54,563 bases of DNA, from the NCBI GenBank assembly GCA_022708505.1, contig JAKIYP010000010.1, positions 1 through 54,563 on the forward strand. The letters are read 5' to 3'. A program made the position numbers and the translations under genes. Positions 20,817 to 29,908 of the stretch are shown here, one piece after another. This DNA is from Bacteroidota bacterium. GTDB lineage: Bacteria > Bacteroidota > Bacteroidia > Bacteroidales > Paludibacteraceae. The notes beneath the pieces are model-generated. The model did no database searches. It saw nothing but the letters and a program-made list of their open reading frames with translations, and was not told the DNA's origin. The stretch's first letter is position 1. The number at the start of each line of letters is the position of its first letter.

Positions 20817-21692
20817 TCAAAAGCGCACCACCACCTTCACACCCCTACCATTCACCTTTACAATAAAAACATTCCCCGCAATGCCCTCCAAACTAATCGC
20901 GTGCTGACCAAAGCCTGTTTCCTTGCGGACTAAGTTACCGAGCAAGTTATATACTTTGATGTCCAGAGGGGTATCGGGAGCGTCAATCAGGATGGTGCGG
21001 TCTTTTGTGTAAACCCGGATGTTGTTGTTTTCGGGGATATTCGTTCCTGTACCGGGTTCGTCGGTCAGGTTGACTTTCTTCTGGGTTCCATAACCAACAA
21101 CGACTACCTCGTCGAGCAGTTTCGTATCTTCTTTTAACCTGACATTGATAACGGACCTATCGCCTATATTGACCGATTCGTTCAGATATCCGATGTAGCT
21201 TATCAGGATCGTTCCGTTTACGGGCGCTTCTATCTCGAATTTTCCGTCGAAATCGGTAATTGTACCTGTGGCAGTTCCTTTTACCTGGATGTTTGCCCCG
21301 ATAATGGCTTCACCTTTTTCATCAGTGATGTTTCCTGTAATTCTTTTCTGCTGTGGAGCCTGGTTGCTGCGTGTTTCTGCAATACGTGTAATCACGATGG
21401 AATTTCCGGTAGCAATATTATACTGCAACCCTTTAGCGGGCAGTATGGCTTGCAGAATATCTTCAATCTTTTCAGACTCCATCTTCAGGCTGATATCCCG
21501 GCTTTGATCCAGGATGCTGTTGCGGTAAGAAAACTTATAAGCCGATTGTTGTTCGATGAGACTGAATACTTGTTCCAGACCGACATTTTTTACGTCAATT
21601 GAAATCGTTTTACTCTGTGCTGAAACTATATCTGTAAAACAATACAGCAGCAATGTTAGTAAAATAACGATTCCTTTTTTCCTGTTTATCAT
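20817..21692 (-). CDS. SusC-like receptor N-terminus fused in frame to a foreign C-terminal sorting-type tail
   Basis: A 291-residue intact frame that is a chimera. Residues 1-26 are a signal peptide. About 30-100 is an STN domain (VFSLIEQQSAYKFSYRNSIL), and about 117-195 is a carboxypeptidase-like domain (GNITDEKGEAIIGANIQVKG). At about 200-210 is the SusC TonB-box region EVVVVGYGTQKKVNLT. A full receptor would continue with a plug and a ~700-residue barrel. Here the frame switches to DEPGTGTN... and ends in PLDIKVYNLLGNLVRKE...VKVVVRF, which resembles a type IX secretion C-terminal tail. An in-frame deletion joining two genes is the simplest explanation. It follows FecR by 60 bp and borders the island. 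Confidence 0.85.
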   Translation of the reverse strand: MINRKKGIVILLTLLLYCFTDIVSAQSKTISIDVKNVGLEQVFSLIEQQSAYKFSYRNSILDQSRDISLKMESEKIEDILQAILPAKGLQYNIATGNSIVITRIAETRSNQAPQQKRITGNITDEKGEAIIGANIQVKGTATGTITDFDGKFEIEAPVNGTILISYIGYLNESVNIGDRSVINVRLKEDTKLLDEVVVVGYGTQKKVNLTDEPGTGTNIPENNNIRVYTKDRTILIDAPDTPLDIKVYNLLGNLVRKETGFGQHAISLEGIAGNVFIVKVNGRGVKVVVRF

Positions 21693-21752
21693 ATTTGTAT
21701 GTTGATTTAAATGATTTTCTTCCTTGTGTATCTTTATCTGGTTCAGCAGCGT

Positions 21753-22766
21753 TTAATTCAGTTGTTTTTTCTTATTAACACTGAAATTATCTATTGCCAC
21801 TTGTTTGCCATTTATCCGGTAATCAAATTTGTAATGCATTTTCAGTATCTCGAGTGTTTCCTGCAGGTTATATGTCGAGAATGTTCCTGTAAATAAATCA
21901 TTATCCGGCAAATTGTTTTGTGTTAACTGAATGCTTACCCCGTAACTGCGCTCGATAGCCCTGATGACCTGCCGGATAGGAGTGGCGTGGAATACGAGTT
22001 CTCCTTTGAGCCAGGGTGCTGCAGTTGCCGGATTGTCCTTAAAGACTTTAATACTTCCTGTACGTTTGTCGAGCACTGCGCGCTGGTTGGCAAACAACAG
22101 TACTTCCTGTTGGGTATTTCCTGCTTTCAATGCAACCTTCCCTTCAATCAGGTTGATCTCGGTAGTCAGTTCCTCATCTCTCGCCTGTAAGTTGAAAACC
22201 GTACCCAGCACCTTTACATCCATCGAATTTGTTTTGATGATAAAAGGTACTTTTTCATTTTTTGCAACCTCAAAATAAGCCTCTCCACCCATGGATACTT
22301 CCCGGAACTTGCGGTTGAAGTCATTTACGTTATAGCTTAGCTTGGTTTCCGAATTCAGGTTTACCTTGGTGCCGTCGGGCAATACAATGCTGACACGTTC
22401 GCCCGAACCAACCGATACAATCATATCGCTGGCAGCAGGAGCAGGAATTCTCTCCACCATAAAATACATGAAGGTGGCAAGTAAAGGCACTGCAATAATC
22501 GCGGCAACCCGGGAAACTTTACGAAGCAACATGGTTCTCGACCATTTCCGGCTGGCGTTAGCCTCATCGATACGAAGCTTCATCTCCTGTAAAATATCCG
22601 GATTCACTTTTTTGCCGGTTTCATTCTTCCATAATTCCAGCAGATACGAGTCCAGTTCATCATCAGAAGCAATATTGATATGCTTTTTCAGATCTGAAAT
22701 ATCTTCTGTTGAAAGCCGGTTTTCTGCAAATTTTTGAAATAATTCAGTCATGTTGTTAGTTTTCAT
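21753..22766 (-). CDS. FecR-family anti-sigma factor
   Basis: A 337-residue single-pass membrane regulator. The cytoplasmic N-terminus holds the sigma factor (LFQKFAENRLSTED...). A membrane helix lies at about residues 84-105 (VSRVAAIIAVPLLATFMYFM). The periplasmic FecR domain has VSVGSGERVSIVLPDGTKV and SFFDVKVLGTVF-like words (MDVKVLGTVFNLQ), and a C-terminal STN-like region ends it (IRAIERSYGVSIQL). It normally relays ligand occupancy from the STN domain of a SusC-like receptor to the ECF sigma factor. Here that receptor has lost its barrel. It lies downstream of the sigma gene in the same direction. Confidence 0.92.
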   Translation of the reverse strand: MKTNNMTELFQKFAENRLSTEDISDLKKHINIASDDELDSYLLELWKNETGKKVNPDILQEMKLRIDEANASRKWSRTMLLRKVSRVAAIIAVPLLATFMYFMVERIPAPAASDMIVSVGSGERVSIVLPDGTKVNLNSETKLSYNVNDFNRKFREVSMGGEAYFEVAKNEKVPFIIKTNSMDVKVLGTVFNLQARDEELTTEINLIEGKVALKAGNTQQEVLLFANQRAVLDKRTGSIKVFKDNPATAAPWLKGELVFHATPIRQVIRAIERSYGVSIQLTQNNLPDNDLFTGTFSTYNLQETLEILKMHYKFDYRINGKQVAIDNFSVNKKKQLN

Positions 22767-22874
22767 GCTTTGCTATATTAAGTTATACACAAGGATTATC
22801 GAATTGTACCGAAGAATTGATATGTTATAAAACATGTTTTTAAAGCAAGAAACGGAAAGAGGAGAACTGAAAGC

Positions 22875-22907
22875 GAGTAACGAATAGTTAATAGCGAATA
22901 GCTTTTG
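22875..22907. repeat. AGCGAATA-type repeat after the ECF sigma gene
   Basis: AGCGAGTAACGAATAG followed by TTAATAGCGAATAGC is a copy of the same word family found at 1109, 32203, 49420 and 52346. It lies about 6 bp downstream of the stop codon of the minus-strand sigma gene. Confidence 0.6.
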
Positions 22908-22912
22908 TTAAA

Positions 22913-23494
22913 TTATAAAAAGAAAATTGTGAAAAGCACTGCATTTTCAGCCAGTTTTTTCCGAAGAGTTTTCAGCGCTAACGACAGTTGATTCCTGACG
23001 GTCTGTTCGCTCAGGTTGAGCTGTTTGGCGACTTCAGTATGGCTAAGTCCCAGTTCTTTGCTAAGTTCAAATACGTTTTTTTGTGTCTCCGGAAGCGTTT
23101 CTTTTGCCTGTTCAAGCTTCTTCCTGAATTCATCCATTTCCATTTCTTCCGTGGTGTTTTCTACAGAAAGATGATGTTCATTCATGAATTCCATGTAATC
23201 CACAAATACCGGCATGTTGATAAGCGTACGCATTTTATTGAGGATGGCATTTTTGGCAATGGTGAACAGGTAAGACTGAAATGAATCCTCGGGTAACACA
23301 TTTTCCCTGTTCAGCCAGAGGCGGACAAAGGTGTCCTGCACGATTTCTTTTGCGTCCGAATGTGATTTGGTCATTTTCAGCGCAAATGCAAATAACCTTC
23401 TCGAGTAAAGGGAATAAAGCGCATCGAAAGCCCGATACGATCCCCGGTTTAATTCAAGAATATATTGTTTTTCTATAGAAGTGAAATCGGGCAT
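22913..23494 (-). CDS. ECF RNA polymerase sigma factor (FecI-like, Bacteroidota type)
   Basis: A 193-residue sigma-70 family protein with region 2 (SLYSRRLFAFALKMTKSHSDA, DTFVRLWLNRE) and region 4 helix-turn-helix (ELGLSHTEVAKQLNLSEQTV). It pairs with the FecR anti-sigma encoded next and would switch on its own receptor operon and perhaps the divergent sugar genes starting at 23743. A TAnnTTTG box lies just upstream. Confidence 0.93.
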   Translation of the reverse strand: MPDFTSIEKQYILELNRGSYRAFDALYSLYSRRLFAFALKMTKSHSDAKEIVQDTFVRLWLNRENVLPEDSFQSYLFTIAKNAILNKMRTLINMPVFVDYMEFMNEHHLSVENTTEEMEMDEFRKKLEQAKETLPETQKNVFELSKELGLSHTEVAKQLNLSEQTVRNQLSLALKTLRKKLAENAVLFTIFFL

Positions 23495-23511
23495 TGCTCA
23501 AAACTTTGCCG

Positions 23512-23519
23512 CAAACTTA
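23512..23519 (-). promoter_or_regulatory. TAnnTTTG promoter box of the ECF sigma gene
   Basis: On the minus strand TAAGTTTG fits the Bacteroidota -7 consensus. It lies 17 bp upstream of the ATG at 23494, which leaves a short leader. It sits in the 248-bp divergent gap shared with the sugar operon. Confidence 0.55.
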
Positions 23520-23742
23520 CATATTTTTTAGTAGAAAACAGAAAGGTAGATGTAAAAATACTGTGAAAATACCCTTCAGTTTTATCGATATTTTATCCTG
23601 GTATTTTTATATTTTCAATTTTTTGACCAAATTTTAACGTTCTATGTCCCAATTTTGCTGTAATTTTAGCCGTTCTTAGGAATGCGTACATATCTGATTG
23701 TTTAGAGTCGGATATCATAATGTTAAATCTATTTCAAATACC

Positions 23743-25161
23743 ATGAACAGAAGAAATTTTATTCGCAACAGTTCGTTGTTAGCAGGAACTATGTTGCTTA
23801 GTAATTTACAGTTTGCTGATGCAAAAGGCAAACCTAAACCCCGCAAAATTCCATCGAACGAAAAAGTAAACCTAGCCTGTATTGGCATTGGTAACCGGGG
23901 CGCCGACATCATTAAGAGTCTGTACAAAACCGGACACTGTAATATTGTTGCCCTGTGTGATACCGATATGGGAGCCAAGCATACGCTGAATGTCATCAAC
24001 ATGTTCCCCGATGCACCGCGCTATCAGGATTTCAGGGTGATGTTCGACAAGATGGCCAACCAGATCGATGCCGTTTGCATCGGTACTCCTGATCACAGTC
24101 ATTTCCCGTCCACCATGCTCGCGATGTCGTTGGGTAAACATGTTTTTGTTGAAAAGCCGATGGCGCATACTTTCAATGAAGTGGAACTGATGATGCGGGG
24201 CGCTAAAAAATATGGCGTGGTAACTCAGATGGGCAATCAGGGACATTCGGAAGCAAATTATTTTCAGTTTAAAGCCTGGAAAGAAGCGGGCATCATCAAA
24301 GATGTAACGGCAATTACCGCCCACATGAATAATCCGCGCCGTTGGCATTCGTTCGATTCGAATATGAAAAATATGCCGTTCGCGGAACCTGTTCCGGCAT
24401 CGCTCGACTGGGATACCTGGTTGGGGACTGAGTTCTGGCACGACTACAACCACGACTATATCAACGGCCAGTGGCGATGCTGGTACGATTTCGGAATGGG
24501 TGCGTTGGGCGACTGGGGTGCGCATATCATCGATACAGCACACGAATTTCTGGATTTGGGTTTGCCGACCGAGATTAATATGTTGTATGCCAATGGACAT
24601 AACAAGTTTTTCTTCCCGTACTCATCTACCATCCTGTTTAAATTCCCGGAAAGGGGTGATATGCCGGCTTGCGACATTACCTGGTACGATGGAATTGACA
24701 ATACTCCTCCTGTTCCCGCAGGTTACGGCAATGTGGAGTTGGACCCGAATATCCCACCTCCAACAACCGGACAGATTCAGCCATCGAAATTAAATCCGGG
24801 TAAAATCATTTACAGCAAGGAACTTACCTTCAAAGGGGGTAGTCATGGTAGCACACTTTCGATTATTCCGGAAGAAAAGGCATTAGATATGGCCTCAAAG
24901 CTGCCGGAAGTGCCGGTTAGTCCGTCGAACCACTTTGAAAACTTCCTGCTGGCCTGTAAAGGACAGGAGCAAACCCGTTCTCCGTTCCACATTGCCGGTC
25001 CGCTTAGTCAGGTGTTCTGTCTCGGCGTGATTGCGCAGCGCCTGAATACCAGGCTTTTATTCGACCGGAAAACAAAGAAAATAACCAATAATAAAATAGC
25101 CAACCAAATGTTGGTTGATACACCACCCAGAAAAGGATGGGGAGAATTTTATAAATTATAA
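23743..25161 (+). CDS. Gfo/Idh/MocA-family oxidoreductase with Tat-type signal
   Basis: 472 residues from ATG 23743. A frame-extending start at 23698 would put residues before the signal. The twin-arginine-like leader MNRRNFIRNSSLLAGTM predicts export. The Rossmann NAD(P) domain follows (LACIGIGNRGADIIKSL), with DHSHFPSTMLAMSLGKHVF and EKPMAHTFNE holding the catalytic lysine of the family. The C-terminal half is the substrate domain. Exported enzymes of this type oxidise or reduce sugar hydroxyls, often at C3. It heads a run of sugar genes and its stop overlaps the next ATG (TAATG). Confidence 0.9.
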   Translation: MNRRNFIRNSSLLAGTMLLSNLQFADAKGKPKPRKIPSNEKVNLACIGIGNRGADIIKSLYKTGHCNIVALCDTDMGAKHTLNVINMFPDAPRYQDFRVMFDKMANQIDAVCIGTPDHSHFPSTMLAMSLGKHVFVEKPMAHTFNEVELMMRGAKKYGVVTQMGNQGHSEANYFQFKAWKEAGIIKDVTAITAHMNNPRRWHSFDSNMKNMPFAEPVPASLDWDTWLGTEFWHDYNHDYINGQWRCWYDFGMGALGDWGAHIIDTAHEFLDLGLPTEINMLYANGHNKFFFPYSSTILFKFPERGDMPACDITWYDGIDNTPPVPAGYGNVELDPNIPPPTTGQIQPSKLNPGKIIYSKELTFKGGSHGSTLSIIPEEKALDMASKLPEVPVSPSNHFENFLLACKGQEQTRSPFHIAGPLSQVFCLGVIAQRLNTRLLFDRKTKKITNNKIANQMLVDTPPRKGWGEFYKL

Positions 25162-26426
25162 TGGATAGACGCAGTTTTTTGAAAAATATGGGTATGGCCG
25201 GTGGCGCTGTTATGCTGGCATCGAGTCCCTGGCTGTCGGCATTCTCCGAAACTGAAAACACCAAAAAGGAAATTGCCCGACTGGGAATTATCGGTCCCGG
25301 TTCGCGCGGTCAGTTCCTGATGAGTTTTCTGAAGAAAAATGCTAAAGTTGAGGTTGTCGCGCTGTGTGATATTTATCAACCTTCCATCGATGGCGCTTTA
25401 AAGTTATACCCGGAAGCAACGGTTTATAAGGATTACCGCAAATTGCTGGAAGACCGCCGGGTGGATGCGGTGTTGATTGCTACCCCGTTGAATACGCATT
25501 TTCAGATTGCTATGGATGCTTTCGATGCGGGAAAACATGTTTTCTGCGAAAAAGCGCTGGCCATGACCATTGCCGATTGTTACCAGATGTATCAGAAACA
25601 TCGTGAAACGGGTAAGGTCTTTTTTGCCGGACAGCAGCGTCTGTTCGATCCGCGGTATATCCGTGCCATGGAAATGGTGCAGCAGGGTGTTTTTGGTGAT
25701 ATTGAAGCAATCCGTACCTTCTGGTTCCGCAACAACGACTGGCGTCGACCAGTCCCTTCCCCGGAACTCGAAAGGCATATCAACTGGAGATTATACAACG
25801 AATATTCGAAAGGATTGATGACCGAACTGGCCTGTCACCAGATTCAGATTGGAACATGGGCCATGCAGAATATTCCTGACAAAGTGATGGGTCATGGCGC
25901 CATAACACATTGGAAAGACGGCCGGGAAGTGTATGATAATGTGTCCTGTATTTATGTGTTCGACAATGGTGTGAAACTGAATTTCGAATCGGTTATTTCC
26001 AATAAGTTTTACGGACTGGAAGAACAAATCCTGGGGAATCTCGGAACTGTTGAACCTGAAAAAGGTAAGTATTACTTTGAAAATGTTGAACCGGCTCCCG
26101 GTTTTCTTCAGTTAATCAACGACATCGAGAACAGTTTGTTTGATTCACTGCCTTTTGCCGGAACGAGCTGGGCGCCTGAAACCGCGAACGTGAACAAAGG
26201 GGAATATATTATTGGTGAGAAACCAACTTCAGATGGAACCTCTTTAATGCTTGATGCTTTTGTGGAAGCGGTGATTACCGGAAAACAACCGGAGAAAATT
26301 GCCGAAGAAGGTTATTACGCGAGTGTCTTGTGCTTGTTGGGACACGAAGCGATTGAAAAAGAGCAGATCGTGCCTTTCCCGGATGCCTATAAAATTAATT
26401 ATCTGAATCATAAAATTACAGCATGA
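25161..26426 (+). CDS. second Gfo/Idh/MocA-family oxidoreductase with Tat-type signal
   Basis: 421 residues with a leader MDRRSFLKNMGMAGGAVML of twin-arginine type, a Rossmann domain (RLGIIGPGSRGQFLMSF), and the catalytic region GKHVFCEKALAMTIAD. It is only distantly similar to the gene before it, so the two may act at different steps or on different sugars. It overlaps the previous gene by 1 bp and the next small membrane gene by ATGA, showing tight coupling. Its product could be a 3-keto sugar made from or returned to the parent glycoside. Confidence 0.9.
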   Translation: MDRRSFLKNMGMAGGAVMLASSPWLSAFSETENTKKEIARLGIIGPGSRGQFLMSFLKKNAKVEVVALCDIYQPSIDGALKLYPEATVYKDYRKLLEDRRVDAVLIATPLNTHFQIAMDAFDAGKHVFCEKALAMTIADCYQMYQKHRETGKVFFAGQQRLFDPRYIRAMEMVQQGVFGDIEAIRTFWFRNNDWRRPVPSPELERHINWRLYNEYSKGLMTELACHQIQIGTWAMQNIPDKVMGHGAITHWKDGREVYDNVSCIYVFDNGVKLNFESVISNKFYGLEEQILGNLGTVEPEKGKYYFENVEPAPGFLQLINDIENSLFDSLPFAGTSWAPETANVNKGEYIIGEKPTSDGTSLMLDAFVEAVITGKQPEKIAEEGYYASVLCLLGHEAIEKEQIVPFPDAYKINYLNHKITA

Positions 26427-26665
26427 TGAGAGATATAGTCATTAGCTCAAAAAGAATCAGAACAGAATTATTTACCCTGTTGATTTGTTTTATTGTCGCG
26501 AATCTGCTTAACCTTTACGCGATAATTTCTTATAGTACCCCATTTGTGGAATTGCTTACCCAGTTGGGTTATGTGTTTATTTTCTCGTTGGTACTTTATA
26601 TTGTATGGAGTCTGCTGAGAATCGTATTTTATGCAATTAAGAAACTTGTGAAATCAAAAAATTAA
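26423..26665 (+). CDS. small two-helix membrane protein of unknown function
   Basis: 80 residues with two hydrophobic helices (about 17-36, [19 protein letters not shown]; about 46-68, [18 protein letters not shown]) and a basic C-terminus. Its ATG overlaps the TGA of the oxidoreductase, and the DUF1080 gene follows 7 bp later, so it belongs to the same operon. No family function is known to me. Confidence 0.72.
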   Translation: MMRDIVISSKRIRTELFTLLICFIVANLLNLYAIISYSTPFVELLTQLGYVFIFSLVLYIVWSLLRIVFYAIKKLVKSKN

Positions 26666-26672
26666 AAATAAT

Positions 26673-28025
26673 ATGAAGAAGCTTATTTTATTAACAGTCA
26701 TAGCAGCTTTCACGTTGACCGCGAATACTCAGCCTAAATGGGAAAGCCTTTTTAATGGTAAGAGCCTAAAAAACTGGACTAAATTAAATGGTACAGCGGA
26801 ATATAAAATTGAAGATGGAGCCATCGTAGGTATCAGCAAGATGAATACACCAAACACTTTCTTAGCGACAAAGAAAACTTATGGTGATTTTATGCTTGAA
26901 TTTGAATTTAAAACCAATGATGAAATTAACTCAGGTGTTCAGTTTCGCTCTCTTTCTGATCCAGCCTATCAAAACGGACGGGTACATGGATATCAGTTTG
27001 AAATCGATGCATCGAAAAGGGCCTGGACAGGTGGAATATACGATGAAGCAAGGAGGGGATGGCTTTATGATCTGACCCAATATCCGCAGGCGCAACAAGC
27101 ATTTAAAAAAGGGGAATGGAATAAAGCGCGGATTGAAGCCATTGGCAATAGCATCAGAACCTGGGTGAACGATATTCCTTGTTCTAATATCTTAGATGCA
27201 GAAACTGCTTCCGGATTTATTGCTTTACAAGTGCATGCTATCGGGGATGCCAGTAAGGAAGGCACAACCATCGCCTGGAGAAATATCCGTATCTGTACCA
27301 CCGATCTCGAAAATGTAAAAACACCGGAAGCCAAAGCAGCGCCGCAAAAGAATTGCATCCCGAATACCATTTCTGACAAAGAAAAAGCGGAAGGTTGGGA
27401 ACTGCTTTGGGATGGTAAAACAACAAACGGATGGAGAGGTGCTAAATTGAAGTCTTTCCCCGAAAAAGGATGGGTTGTGGATAATGGTGTGCTCAAAGTG
27501 ATAAAATCGGATGGAGGCGAATCGACCAATGGCGGTGATATCGTGACTACTAAAAAGTATAAGAATTTTGAGCTTACGGTAGACTTTAAAATAACCCCGG
27601 GAGCAAACAGTGGAATCAAATACTTTGTCGATACAGAATTGAATAAAGGAGCCGGTTCCTCCATCGGATGCGAATTCCAGATTCTGGATGACAACAAACA
27701 TCCTGATGCCAAACTGGGTGTTGGAGGCAACCGGAAATTAGGTTCTTTATATGACTTAATTCCGGCAGCGCCTAACAAGCCATATCGGGGTGGTTTCTTT
27801 AATACTGCCAGAATTATTGTTAAAGGAAATCATGTTGAGCATTGGCTGAATGGAGTGAAAGTGGTCGAATATGAGCGTAACAACCAGATGTGGAATGCGC
27901 TTGTGGCATACAGTAAATACAAAGTGTGGGAAGGTTTCGGAAATGCGGAAACCGGACACATCCTGTTGCAGGATCATGGTGATGAAGTTTGGTTCCGGAA
28001 CATCAAAATCAAAGAATTAAAATAA
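26673..28025 (+). CDS. double DUF1080 protein (3-keto-glycoside hydrolase/lyase type)
   Basis: A 450-residue secreted protein: signal peptide (residues 1-19), a first DUF1080 jelly-roll domain (about 22-207, [18 protein letters not shown]) and a second (about 236-449, [17 protein letters not shown]...[11 protein letters not shown]). DUF1080 proteins act on glycosides whose C3 hydroxyl has been oxidised to a ketone, which makes the bond easy to break. That fits the two exported Gfo/Idh/MocA oxidoreductases just upstream. Which of the two domains is catalytic is unclear. Confidence 0.9.
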   Translation: MKKLILLTVIAAFTLTANTQPKWESLFNGKSLKNWTKLNGTAEYKIEDGAIVGISKMNTPNTFLATKKTYGDFMLEFEFKTNDEINSGVQFRSLSDPAYQNGRVHGYQFEIDASKRAWTGGIYDEARRGWLYDLTQYPQAQQAFKKGEWNKARIEAIGNSIRTWVNDIPCSNILDAETASGFIALQVHAIGDASKEGTTIAWRNIRICTTDLENVKTPEAKAAPQKNCIPNTISDKEKAEGWELLWDGKTTNGWRGAKLKSFPEKGWVVDNGVLKVIKSDGGESTNGGDIVTTKKYKNFELTVDFKITPGANSGIKYFVDTELNKGAGSSIGCEFQILDDNKHPDAKLGVGGNRKLGSLYDLIPAAPNKPYRGGFFNTARIIVKGNHVEHWLNGVKVVEYERNNQMWNALVAYSKYKVWEGFGNAETGHILLQDHGDEVWFRNIKIKELK

Positions 28026-28036
28026 TCATTTAGATA

Positions 28037-28067
28037 AACGGGAAGTGTTGTAATGGCACTTCCCGTT
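28037..28067 (+). terminator. hairpin at the end of the DUF1080 operon
   Basis: AACGGGAAGTG (28037-28047) pairs perfectly with CACTTCCCGTT (28057-28067) across a 9-nt loop. The run of T after it is weak (ATTCATT), so it may attenuate rather than stop transcription. It shows that the ATG at 28053, inside the loop, is not the start of the next gene. Confidence 0.65.
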
Positions 28068-28076
28068 ATTCATTCC

Positions 28077-28883
28077 ATGCATTTTCAACATCTATACAAG
28101 CAAATTTATTCGAATCAATCCATCTTCTACGGATGGTTTCAGGCCATGCACACCCGTATAGATATCGCGTTGTGCAGACTTGATGAGCAGCATGCGCTGG
28201 AGCTGACTGAGAAAATCTACGCAGAAATAAAGCGGGTTGAACTTATGGCCGACCGGTTTAATCCGCAAAGCGAGATCAGTACAATCAACCGGCTGGCTGC
28301 TGTTGAGCCTCTTCCCGTTTCTGATGAATGGTTTGCAATGATAGAAAAGTGTATCAATTACAACCGGATCAGTGCAGGTCTTTTCGATGTTACGGTAAAT
28401 TCTTTGAATAATCACAAAGATGGAGTTAAAGATATTCAACTTGACCCAGAGCTGAAAACCGTGTATTTTAAACATCCGGATGTACAAATTGATTTAAATG
28501 GTTACATCAAGGGATATGCGCTGGATAAGGTAAAAGATATTCTGCAGGAAAATCAATGTAATGATGCGCTCGTTAATATGGGCAATAGTTCAATTCTTGC
28601 ACTTGGAAATCATCCCAATGGGGAAGGGTGGAAGGTGAATGTGCCGGGAAAAGATAATGAGTATGTAATACTGGCGAATGAGTGTTTAACAAGTTCTGGA
28701 AATAAGTCAGATTATCGTCATATCATCAACCCTTTAACAGGAATTGCAATTGAGAATTTAAATGTTTGTTCAGTTATCACTGCGAATGCAACTGATGGGG
28801 AAGTACTGGCAACTACATCTTGCATTGGAGCCCCGGAGTTGCAGAATGCACTTTGCGAACATTTTAATGGGATTAAATTATAA
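28077..28883 (+). CDS. ApbE-family FAD:protein FMN transferase-like protein
   Basis: 268 residues from ATG 28077. The fold markers of ApbE are present: FQAMHTRIDIAL, VELMADRFNPQSEISTINR, ISAGLFDVTV, DLNGYIKGYALDKV, and a C-terminal metal-binding stretch NATDGEVLATTSCIG. ApbE proteins attach FMN to threonine of target proteins. This one has no lipobox or signal peptide and is shorter than the classical enzyme (about 350). Its metal motif is two residues longer than the usual ADALATA form, so it may be a diverged member. No flavinylation target is obvious next to it. Confidence 0.82.
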   Translation: MHFQHLYKQIYSNQSIFYGWFQAMHTRIDIALCRLDEQHALELTEKIYAEIKRVELMADRFNPQSEISTINRLAAVEPLPVSDEWFAMIEKCINYNRISAGLFDVTVNSLNNHKDGVKDIQLDPELKTVYFKHPDVQIDLNGYIKGYALDKVKDILQENQCNDALVNMGNSSILALGNHPNGEGWKVNVPGKDNEYVILANECLTSSGNKSDYRHIINPLTGIAIENLNVCSVITANATDGEVLATTSCIGAPELQNALCEHFNGIKL

Positions 28884-28888
28884 AAAAC

Positions 28889-29908
28889 ATGTTTAGTATG
28901 GATAAATTATTGAAAATCTGTTTGCTGGTAGTTGTATTGTTAATTGTTTCGTTTGAGGTGCCGGGTCAGAAGAAGATGAGCGGAAATCCTGTTTTTGAGG
29001 GATGGTATGCCGATCCCGAGGGAATCATATATGATGACACCTATTGGATTTATCCGACAACGAGTGGTAAATACGAAAAACAAACTTTTTTCGATTGTTT
29101 TTCATCCAAAGATTTGGTCAACTGGACCAGGCATCCGAATATAATTGATACGGCTGAAGTTAAGTGGGCAAAGATTGCCATGTGGGCGCCTTCAGTAATC
29201 CGGAATAACAACAAATACTATTTCTTTTTTGCCGCGAATGATGTGCACGAAGGAGAAACCGGCGGTATTGGAGTTGCGGTGGCTGATCGTCCACAGGGAC
29301 CTTACAAGGACTTATTGGGTAAGCCATTAATTAATCAAATTGTGAACGGTGCTCAACCTATCGACCAGTTTGTTTTCAAAGATAAGGATGGTACACATTA
29401 CATGTATTATGGTGGTTGGGGACATTGCAATGTTGTGAAGTTAAACGAAGATTTCACCGCGTTGGTTCCTTTCGATAATGGGGAAATGTATAAAGAAGTT
29501 ACACCACAAGGTTATGTTGAAGGTCCGTTTATGTTTATCAAAAACGGTAAGTATTATTTTATGTGGAGTGAAGGCGGTTGGGGCGGACCGGATTATTCGG
29601 TTGCTTATGCCATTGCCGATTCTCCTTTTGGACCATTTAATCGTGTTGGGAAAATACTGCAACAGGACCCTGAAGTCGCTACCGGTGCCGGACACCATTC
29701 TGTTATGCATGTTCCGGGGTCTGACGATTATTACATCGTTTATCATCGCCGCCCGATCAATGTAACTGAACGTGATCACCGGGTCACATGTGTAGATAAA
29801 ATGACCTTTGATGAAAATGGATTTATAAATCCCGTGAAGATTACTTTCGAGGGTGTTAAATCAAGAAAGATTTTATCGCCTCGGCCACCAAAGGTATCCC
29901 CTCGTTGA
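28889..29908 (+). CDS. glycoside hydrolase family 43 protein, secreted
   Basis: A 339-residue five-bladed beta-propeller hydrolase. A hydrophobic leader (residues 7-25) predicts export. The GH43 triad is visible: base Asp42 in GWYADPEG, the pKa-modulating Asp in IDQFVF, and the acid Glu in GYVEGPFMF. GH43 enzymes remove arabinose or xylose, or related residues, from plant polysaccharides. It starts 5 bp after the ApbE-like gene. Its last 53 bp overlap the convergent aminotransferase gene. With the genes before it, it completes a glycan-degrading cluster. Confidence 0.9.
   Translation: MFSMDKLLKICLLVVVLLIVSFEVPGQKKMSGNPVFEGWYADPEGIIYDDTYWIYPTTSGKYEKQTFFDCFSSKDLVNWTRHPNIIDTAEVKWAKIAMWAPSVIRNNNKYYFFFAANDVHEGETGGIGVAVADRPQGPYKDLLGKPLINQIVNGAQPIDQFVFKDKDGTHYMYYGGWGHCNVVKLNEDFTALVPFDNGEMYKEVTPQGYVEGPFMFIKNGKYYFMWSEGGWGGPDYSVAYAIADSPFGPFNRVGKILQQDPEVATGAGHHSVMHVPGSDDYYIVYHRRPINVTERDHRVTCVDKMTFDENGFINPVKITFEGVKSRKILSPRPPKVSPR

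Noticed and set aside
23872-24600. 242-residue minus-strand frame inside the first Gfo/Idh/MocA gene
   Set aside because: It is a shadow of a well-supported gene on the plus strand and has no recognisable domain.
27065-27778. 237-residue minus-strand frame inside the DUF1080 gene
   Set aside because: It is antisense to a clear two-domain protein, low in complexity and has no motif.
28053-28076. ApbE-like gene starting at 28053
   Set aside because: That ATG sits in the loop of the terminator-like hairpin. ATG 28077 is just after it.
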